Source of the DNA: Streptomyces sp. S465
GTDB lineage: Bacteria > Actinomycetota > Actinomycetes > Streptomycetales > Streptomycetaceae
Length of the DNA stretch: 64,000 nt
Reading direction: 5' to 3'
Assembly (NCBI RefSeq): GCF_026898115.1
Contig: NZ_CP114036.1
Location: 4,830,001 to 4,894,000 of the forward strand
Shown here: in pieces, positions 58,899-64,000 of the stretch
Numbering within the stretch: position 1 is the first letter of the stretch
Layout of the letters: each line of letters starts with the position of its first letter
Notes under the pieces: model-generated
Told to the model about the DNA's origin: nothing
Database searches by the model: none
What the model saw: the letters and a program-made list of their open reading frames with translations, nothing else
Position numbers and translations under genes: made by a program

Positions 58899-59597
58899 AT
58901 GGCGGAGACGGAGCCGGGGCCGGACGACGACGCGGCGGTGCGGCTCGACGACGCGGCGGGACGGCTCACCGCGCTCTCGCTGCCCGCACAGCTGATCGTC
59001 GCGGTGGGCGTCGCGGTCGCCGCGGTCGCCGCCACGATCCACCTCGCGACGGCCTTTCTGAACGTCTCACCGCCCAACACCATCACCAAGCGGCATGGCG
59101 CGGCGATAGACGACTACGTCTATCCGGAGTTCGAACGGGTCTGGAAGCTCTTCGCCCCCAACCCGCTCCAGCAGAACATCGCCGTCCAGGCCCGTGCCGA
59201 GATCAGCACTCCCGACGGCTCCACCGCGACCACGGGCTGGCGCGACCTCTCGGCCCAGGACGGGGCGGCCATCCGTCACAATCCGCTGCCCAGCCACACC
59301 CAGCAGAACGAGCTGCGCCGCGCCTGGGAGTTCTATGTCGGTTCGCATGACGCGCAGGAGCGGCCGCAGGGGGTGCGCGGCGACCTCTCCCAGCAGTACG
59401 TCCGCCGGATCGTGATGCTCCGCTTCGGCCGTGAGCAGGACGGCGGCACCGTGCGGCGCATACAGGTGCGCTCCGCGACCACTCCGGTGGCCCCGCCGCC
59501 CTGGAGCGACGAGAAGATCGACACCAAGACGGTGTACCGGGTGCTGCCGTGGTGGACGGTGACCACCGACGACCTCCCGGAGGGGAAGCGCCGGTGA
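58899..59597 (+). CDS. DUF5819 family membrane-anchored protein
   Basis: This 232-residue protein has an acidic N-terminus and one transmembrane helix (about 29-53, LIVAVGVAVAAVAATIHLAT). The soluble domain, presumably outside, opens with VWKLFAPNP (81-89). ATG 58899 is chosen after a GGGGAGCGGGGCGGGG stretch; a frame open to 58761 is rejected. Its stop overlaps the start of the HTTM gene (GTGA), so the two are translated together. The pairing and topology (single-pass plus HTTM) recall SdpA with SdpB in Bacillus. That is my inference. A TAGGGT -10-like hexamer at 58757-58762 may start the transcript. Confidence 0.85.
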   Translation: MAETEPGPDDDAAVRLDDAAGRLTALSLPAQLIVAVGVAVAAVAATIHLATAFLNVSPPNTITKRHGAAIDDYVYPEFERVWKLFAPNPLQQNIAVQARAEISTPDGSTATTGWRDLSAQDGAAIRHNPLPSHTQQNELRRAWEFYVGSHDAQERPQGVRGDLSQQYVRRIVMLRFGREQDGGTVRRIQVRSATTPVAPPPWSDEKIDTKTVYRVLPWWTVTTDDLPEGKRR

Positions 59598-60826
59598 ACC
59601 TCTCCGCCCGCCTCCAGACCGCCGTCGCGCACGGCCACGCCCGCGTCACCGCATCGGCGCTCGGCCCCTGGCAGAGCGCCGTGGTGCGGATCGGCTTCGC
59701 CTTCACCTGGCTGCTCTTCCTGGTGCGCGAATGGCCCCACCGCCGGGAGCTGTACGGGCCGGACGGCCCGTGGAACTGGGACATGGCCGCGCGGCTGATC
59801 GACGGCAACCGCGCCTTCAGCGTGCTCATGTGGTCCGACAGCGTGGTGTGGTTCGAGGTCGTCTACGCCCTCGCCATCGCCTCCAGCGCGCTGCTGCTGC
59901 TGGGCTGGCGCACCCGCACCATGTCCGTGCTGTTCATGCTCGGGGTGCTGTCACTCCAGAACCGCAGCGTCTTCGTCGGGGACGGCGGCGACAATCTCGT
60001 CCATCTGATGGCGATGTACCTGGCGCTGACCCGATGCGGGCAGGTGTGGTCCCTGGACGCGCGCCGGGCGGCCCGGCAGGCGGACCGCGAGCGGCCGCCG
60101 CGCGATGTCACCGGAGTCGTGCTGTGGGCCGTCACCGGGGCCGCCCTGCTCTGGGCACAGCTGTGCACCGACGCCCGGCTCTTCCTGACCGCCGACGGCC
60201 CCCTGCCCGGAGTGGGCTGGGCCACCGTCCTGTGGGGGCTGTGGATCGCCCAGGCCGGCTGGTGGTTCGTCAAGCGTTACGCACCGGGGGAGCCGCGCAC
60301 CGTCCTGGACGCGCTCGCCAACGTGGCGCACAACGGCGCCCTGCTGGTGATCATGGCCGAGGTGTGTCTGCTGTACGCCTCGGCCGGCTGGTACAAGGTC
60401 CAGGGCTCGCGCTGGCAGGACGGCACCGCCCTCTACTACCCGCTGCACCTGGACTACTTCTCGCCCTGGCCGGCGCTGGCCGACGTGTTCGCCTCCAGCG
60501 GCACCCTGGTGATGGTGCTGACCTACGGCACGGTCATCGCGCAGGTGGCCTTCCCCTTCACCCTGCTCAACCGGCGGGTCAAGAACGTGATGCTCGTCCT
60601 GCTGATGCTGGAGCACCTCGGCATCGCGGTTCTGCTGGGGCTGCCCTTCTTCTCGCTGGCCGCGATCGCGGCGGACGCGGTCTTCCTGCCGACGGGCGTC
60701 CTGCGCTGGGCCGGGGCACGGCTCGGCCGGGCCCGGGACCGGGTGGCGGCGCGCGCCGTGTGGCTGCCGGGACAACGGACGCGGGGGAGCGCCGAGGAAT
60801 CCCCGGCCGACACCCTCGTACGCTGA
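59594..60826 (+). CDS. HTTM domain membrane protein
   Basis: This 410-residue polytopic protein of the HTTM family (related to vitamin K-dependent gamma-carboxylase and SdpB) has about eight helices. Examples are VVRIGFAFTWLLFLVREWPH, ALAIASSALLLLGWRTRTMS, MAEVCLLYASAGWYKVQG, and VVLLMLEHLGIAVLLGLPF-like sequence near the end. Family features include an aromatic-rich segment SAGWYKVQGSRWQDGTALYY and LHLDYFSPWP. GTG 59594 overlaps the DUF5819 stop. The C-terminal 40 residues are Arg/Gly-rich and cytoplasmic. Possible activities are peptide maturation or lipid/quinone modification. No candidate peptide substrate was found next to it. Confidence 0.88.
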   Translation: MNLSARLQTAVAHGHARVTASALGPWQSAVVRIGFAFTWLLFLVREWPHRRELYGPDGPWNWDMAARLIDGNRAFSVLMWSDSVVWFEVVYALAIASSALLLLGWRTRTMSVLFMLGVLSLQNRSVFVGDGGDNLVHLMAMYLALTRCGQVWSLDARRAARQADRERPPRDVTGVVLWAVTGAALLWAQLCTDARLFLTADGPLPGVGWATVLWGLWIAQAGWWFVKRYAPGEPRTVLDALANVAHNGALLVIMAEVCLLYASAGWYKVQGSRWQDGTALYYPLHLDYFSPWPALADVFASSGTLVMVLTYGTVIAQVAFPFTLLNRRVKNVMLVLLMLEHLGIAVLLGLPFFSLAAIAADAVFLPTGVLRWAGARLGRARDRVAARAVWLPGQRTRGSAEESPADTLVR

Positions 60827-60830
60827 GGGA

Positions 60831-61592
60831 ATGATCGATGACCAGGCCGCGCAGGCCGTACGGCACTGGCGCGCGACGGCCCCCGAGACCGTGCTGCTCG
60901 ACGGCTTCCACGCGCTGAAGCACGCGCTGCGGTTCGGCGCGGAGGTGCGTGCCGCGGTCACCAGTGACAAGGCGGCCGCCCTGGAACTCGCCGCGGACCT
61001 GGCCGACGATCTCACCGAGGTGATCGCGGACCTCCTGGTGGAGGTGGAGGCCGGGACCCTGCGCGATCTGGTGCCCAGGGTGCACCCCACCCGGGTCGCC
61101 GCCCTGGCGGTCCGGCGCGGCCGTCAGGAGAACCTGGACGAGCTGTGCGAACGGCCCCGTTCGGCCCCGGTGGTCGTGCTGGACAACCCCCGCAACCTCG
61201 GCAACGTCGGGGCCGTGGTCCGGCTCGCCGCCGGGTTCGGGGCCACGGGGGTGGTCACCACCGGCGATATCGACCCCTGGCATCCGAACGCCGTGCGCGC
61301 GGGCGCGGGGCTCCACTTCGCCACCGCGGTCGAGCGGCTGCCGGGCGACGCCCTTCCGGAGGGGCCGCTGTACGTGCTGGACCCGGAGGGGGCGGACATC
61401 CGGTCGGTGACCATTCCCGATGACGCGCTGCTCGCCTTCGGTTCCGAGCGGCACGGGATCTCTCCGGAGCTGCGGGAGCAGGCCACCAGGCTGGTGGCCC
61501 TCCCCATGCGGCCGCAGGTGTCCAGCTACAACCTGGCCACCAGCGTGGCCATGGCCCTCTTCCACTGGGGCGGCCCCGCCCGCCCCGCCTAG
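60831..61592 (+). CDS. SpoU/TrmH family RNA 2'-O-methyltransferase
   Basis: This 253-residue SPOUT methyltransferase has the SAM knot signatures VLDNPRNLGNVGAVVRLAAG (motif 1), LLAFGSERHGIS (motif 2) and LPMRPQVSSYNLATSVAMAL (motif 3), with a short N-terminal substrate domain. The Asn-Leu-Gly-Asn-Val-Gly and Ser-Ser-Tyr-Asn core is complete, so the enzyme should be active on rRNA or tRNA. A TACGCT -10-like hexamer lies six bases before the ATG and GAGGGA abuts it, so expression may be leaderless. It follows the HTTM gene by four bases, so readthrough is also likely. Confidence 0.92.
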   Translation: MIDDQAAQAVRHWRATAPETVLLDGFHALKHALRFGAEVRAAVTSDKAAALELAADLADDLTEVIADLLVEVEAGTLRDLVPRVHPTRVAALAVRRGRQENLDELCERPRSAPVVVLDNPRNLGNVGAVVRLAAGFGATGVVTTGDIDPWHPNAVRAGAGLHFATAVERLPGDALPEGPLYVLDPEGADIRSVTIPDDALLAFGSERHGISPELREQATRLVALPMRPQVSSYNLATSVAMALFHWGGPARPA

Positions 61593-61649
61593 GGTCTGGT
61601 GGACGGACAACGCGGCGAGCGGACCCGCACGGGGCGGTCCGGGGCGGAG

Positions 61650-61673
61650 GGGGCGTGCGCGGTGGCACGCCCC
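61650..61673. terminator. Terminator between the SpoU gene and paaN
   Basis: Arms GGGGCGTGC (61650-61658) and GCACGCCCC (61665-61673) form a 9-bp stem with a 6-base loop, between the two convergent stops at 61592 and 61689. Confidence 0.7.
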
Positions 61674-61688
61674 GCGGACCGGACCCGG

Positions 61689-63413
61689 TTACTCCGCCGG
61701 GCGGCGGACCTCGACCATGCGGAACCGGCCGGCCACGAACGCGCCGTCGCACAGCGTGGCGTTGGCCGACGGGTTGCCGCCGGTGCCGTGGAAGTCGGAG
61801 AAGGCCGCAGTCTGGTTCACATACACCCCGCCGGTCAGATTGAGCGACAGCTGGGCGCACTCCTCCAGACACGCCTCCTCGATCAGCCGCTCCGCCTCCG
61901 GTGAGGTGGTGTACGCGCCGACCGTCATCGCGCCCTTGTCCCGGGTGGTCCGGCGCAGCAGCGCCACCGCTTCCTCCGTGGAGTCGACGGCGACGGCGAA
62001 GGAGACCGGGCCGAAGCACTCGGACAGATAGGGCGCGTCCGGCTCCGCTCCCTCCCAGAACTTCCGCGCGCCGTCGGCCTTGACCATCAGCGGCGTACGG
62101 ACCGTGGCGTCCGGGAAGTCGGGGTGGGTGACCGCGCGGGAGGCCAGGGCGACGCCGCCCAGACCGGGAGCGGCCTCCAGCCGCTCCTGGACCCGCGGCC
62201 CCACGATCGCGCCCAGCAGGGCGCTCGCCCGTGCGTCGTCGGCCAGCAGCCCGTCCACCGCCGCCGCCAGGTCGGCCACCACCTCGTCGTATGTCTTGGG
62301 TCCGGCGTCGGTGGTGATGCCGGCGCGGGGGATCAGCAGATTCTGCGGGGTGGTGCACATCTGGCCGCTGTAGAGGGACAGGGAGAACGCCAGATTGGCC
62401 AGCATGCCCTGGTAGTCGTCGGTGGAGTCGATGACGACCGTGTTGACCCCCGCCTTCTCCGTGAAGACCTGGGCCTGGCGGGCGTGGGTCTCCAGCCAGT
62501 CGCCGAAGGCGGTCGAGCCCGTGTAGTCGATGATGCGGATCTCGGGGCGGACGGCGAGGACCTTGGCGATCCCCTCGTCCGGCCGCTCGGCCGCCAGCGC
62601 CACCAGATCGGGGCTGAACCCCGCCTCCCGCAGCACCTCGCGCGCCGTCCGGACGGTGAGCGCTAGCGGCAGCACGGCCTGGGGGTGCGGCTTGACCAGC
62701 ACCGGATTGCCGGTGGCGAGCGAGGCGAAGAGCCCCGGATAGCCGTTCCACGTGGGGAAGGTGTTGCAGCCGATCAGCAGCGCGATGCCGCGCGGGACGG
62801 CCGTGAACGTCTTGCGCAGGCGCAGCGGGTCGCGCTTGCCCTGCGGCTTGGACCAGTCCGCCGCGCCCGGAGTGCGGGTCTGCTCGGCGAACGCGTACGC
62901 CACCGCCTCCAGACCGCGGTCCTGGGCGTGGGGACCGCCGGCCTGGAAGGCCATCATGTACGCCTGGCCGCTGGTGTGCATGACCGCCTGGGCGAACTCA
63001 TGCGACCGGGCGCTGATGCGGGCCAGGATCTCCAGGCACACCAGGGCCCGCGTCTCGGGGCCGGCCTCCCGCCAGGCGGACATCCCCGCCCGCATCGCCG
63101 GGAGGAGCACATCGAGGTCCGGATGCGGATACTCCATGCCCATCTCCGCCCCGAACGGCGAGACCTCGGAGCCCGTCCAGCCGTCGGTGCCCGGCTGGTC
63201 CAGCTCGAGACGCTTGCCGCGCAGCGCCTCGAACGCCGCCTGGCCCTCGGCGACGCTCAGGCTCGGGCGCCCGCCTCGGCCCTCGCCGCCGTAAGCCTTC
63301 GGGTGCTCGGGGTGCGGGGACCAGTAGGCACGGGTACGGATCGCCTCCAGGGCCTGGTCGAGGGTGGGGCGGTGCTCTTGCGTCAACTGCGCGGTGGTGA
63401 GTGCGGCGGTCAC
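61689..63413 (-). CDS. paaN: Phenylacetic acid degradation protein PaaN (aldehyde dehydrogenase)
   Basis: This 574-residue aldehyde dehydrogenase superfamily enzyme acts on the ring-opened semialdehyde of the phenylacetyl-CoA pathway. The catalytic Cys353 lies in LYSGQMCTTPQNLL. The NAD-binding GSTAFGDWLE and the KPHPQAVLPLALTVRTAREV stretch are in family style. The N-terminal 100 residues are a PaaN-specific extension. The start is GTG 63413. No paaABCDE genes are in the window, so paaN is separated from the rest of its pathway. A PaaR-type operator lies 60 bases upstream and a TetR regulator is divergent. Confidence 0.9.
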   Translation of the reverse strand: MTAALTTAQLTQEHRPTLDQALEAIRTRAYWSPHPEHPKAYGGEGRGGRPSLSVAEGQAAFEALRGKRLELDQPGTDGWTGSEVSPFGAEMGMEYPHPDLDVLLPAMRAGMSAWREAGPETRALVCLEILARISARSHEFAQAVMHTSGQAYMMAFQAGGPHAQDRGLEAVAYAFAEQTRTPGAADWSKPQGKRDPLRLRKTFTAVPRGIALLIGCNTFPTWNGYPGLFASLATGNPVLVKPHPQAVLPLALTVRTAREVLREAGFSPDLVALAAERPDEGIAKVLAVRPEIRIIDYTGSTAFGDWLETHARQAQVFTEKAGVNTVVIDSTDDYQGMLANLAFSLSLYSGQMCTTPQNLLIPRAGITTDAGPKTYDEVVADLAAAVDGLLADDARASALLGAIVGPRVQERLEAAPGLGGVALASRAVTHPDFPDATVRTPLMVKADGARKFWEGAEPDAPYLSECFGPVSFAVAVDSTEEAVALLRRTTRDKGAMTVGAYTTSPEAERLIEEACLEECAQLSLNLTGGVYVNQTAAFSDFHGTGGNPSANATLCDGAFVAGRFRMVEVRRPAE

Positions 63414-63472
63414 GACTGACCAACTCCTCGTCGAGCTGGGGCTGGGCTGGGAAGGGCGACAGAGCTAGAGTA

Positions 63473-63486
63473 ACCGAACGATCGGT
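63473..63486. promoter_or_regulatory. PaaR-type operator between paaN and the TetR gene
   Basis: ACCGAACGATCGGT fits the central consensus ACCGNNCGNNCGGT reported for the TetR-type repressor PaaR of Corynebacterium. It lies 60 bases upstream of paaN and 179 bases upstream of the divergent TetR gene. The outer arms of the longer Corynebacterium motif are only partly conserved (AGTA on the left). Confidence 0.75.
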
Positions 63487-63664
63487 CGGGACAAGGGGGC
63501 CTGGCGAACCTGTGGACAACTTCGTCGAAAAGGATCTGCGGTATGCCGCGGTATGACGGTGATCGAACGCTGCGAGATCCCCGCGAAGCCTGCCCGACCG
63601 GCCGCCGTGCCCCTTCCCCGGCGCTGATCCGGCGTGCGGCCGCCGAAGGGGAGCTGCTGTAATC

Positions 63665-64000
63665 ATGACCATGGCCAAGCGCGACACCTACACGCCCGAA
63701 TCGCTGCTCGCGGTTGCCGTGGAGGTGTTCAACGAACGCGGTTACGACGGCACCTCCATGGAGCACCTCTCCAAGGCCGCCGGCATCTCCAAGTCCTCCA
63801 TCTACCACCATGTGAAGGGCAAGGAGGAGCTGCTGCGGCTCGCCATAAGCCGTGCCCTGGACGGACTGTTCGGCATCCTCCAGGAGCCCGCCGCGCGGGA
63901 GGGGCGGGCGATCGAACGGCTGGAGCACGTGGCCCGGCGGACCGCCGAGGTGCTGATGGCGGAGCTGCCCTACGTCACCCTGCTGCTGCGGGTCCGGGGC
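63665..64000 (+). CDS. TetR family regulator, 3' end cut by the window
   Basis: The first 112 residues of a TetR-family repressor are present. The helix-turn-helix lies in TSMEHLSKAAGISKSSIYHH with the typical VKGKEELLRLAI helix following. The ligand domain is incomplete. It is divergent from paaN with a PaaR-type operator between them, so it is probably PaaR, which releases DNA on binding phenylacetyl-CoA. ATG 63665 is used; ATG 63671 (MAKRDT) is also possible. The start is close to the end of an AGGGGAGC site. Confidence 0.9.
   Translation, partial: MTMAKRDTYTPESLLAVAVEVFNERGYDGTSMEHLSKAAGISKSSIYHHVKGKEELLRLAISRALDGLFGILQEPAAREGRAIERLEHVARRTAEVLMAELPYVTLLLRVRG

Noticed and set aside
62754..62765. 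GTTCCACGTGGG as a parS half-site inside paaN.
   Set aside because: It has too many mismatches in the right arm and lies far from the other sites.

Overview
The window is high-GC DNA that reads as the chromosome-core region around the replication origin of a Streptomyces. The evidence is the gene order (pcnA, murJ, sigM, trxBA, parBA, rsmG, jag, yidC, rnpA, rpmH, dnaA, oriC, dnaN, gnd, recF, dciA, gyrBA, then crgA and the sortase, pknB, pbpA, rodA, pstP, fhaBA locus), the frequent GTG starts, the Streptomyces-type DnaA boxes (TTGTCCACA) and the parS sites (GTTTCACGTGAAAC). I see no insertion sequence, prophage, CRISPR array or rRNA gene. The species cannot be fixed from this alone.

Layout. 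1-9.0 kb: the 5' part of the CCA-adding enzyme, then a rightward run of a DUF6049 membrane protein, MurJ, a membrane pseudokinase, SigM and its anti-sigma factor. 9.1-10.5 kb: trxB-trxA behind an exact SigR-type promoter. 10.5-17.3 kb: leftward genes (GNAT, parB-parA, rsmG, jag, yidC, yidD, rnpA, rpmH). 17.3-20.4 kb: dnaA and oriC, with many DnaA boxes. 20.4-30.0 kb: dnaN, gnd, recF, dciA, gyrB, gyrA and a DUF3566 protein. 30.1-39.3 kb: tRNA-Ile, a DLW-39 peptide, a duplicated-domain surface protein, a kinase with an XRE regulator, tRNA-Ala, an orphan response regulator, a DUF5324 protein, cyclophilin, a rhomboid protease, a second DnaA-box cluster and crgA. 39.4-52.5 kb: DUF881, three class E sortases with an embedded amidotransferase, then the leftward PknB-PbpA-RodA-PP2C-FhaB-FhaA cluster. 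52.8-64 kb: tRNA-Leu, an AzoR/HxlR redox pair, DUF2252, a J-domain protein, rhodanese, acyl-CoA dehydrogenase, a DUF5819-HTTM pair, a SpoU methyltransferase, paaN and a divergent TetR regulator with a PaaR-type operator.

How the parts fit. The origin block couples initiation (DnaA boxes at oriC, upstream of dnaA and in the 38.8-39.0 kb cluster) to segregation (ParAB and five parS-type sites, three read in frame as Val-Ser-Arg-Glu-Thr). The envelope block joins lipid II flipping (MurJ) and a split-off pseudokinase to PknB/PP2C/FHA signalling and to the PbpA-RodA synthase. The least characterised pair is DUF5819-HTTM, which I propose as an SdpA/SdpB-like maturation module.
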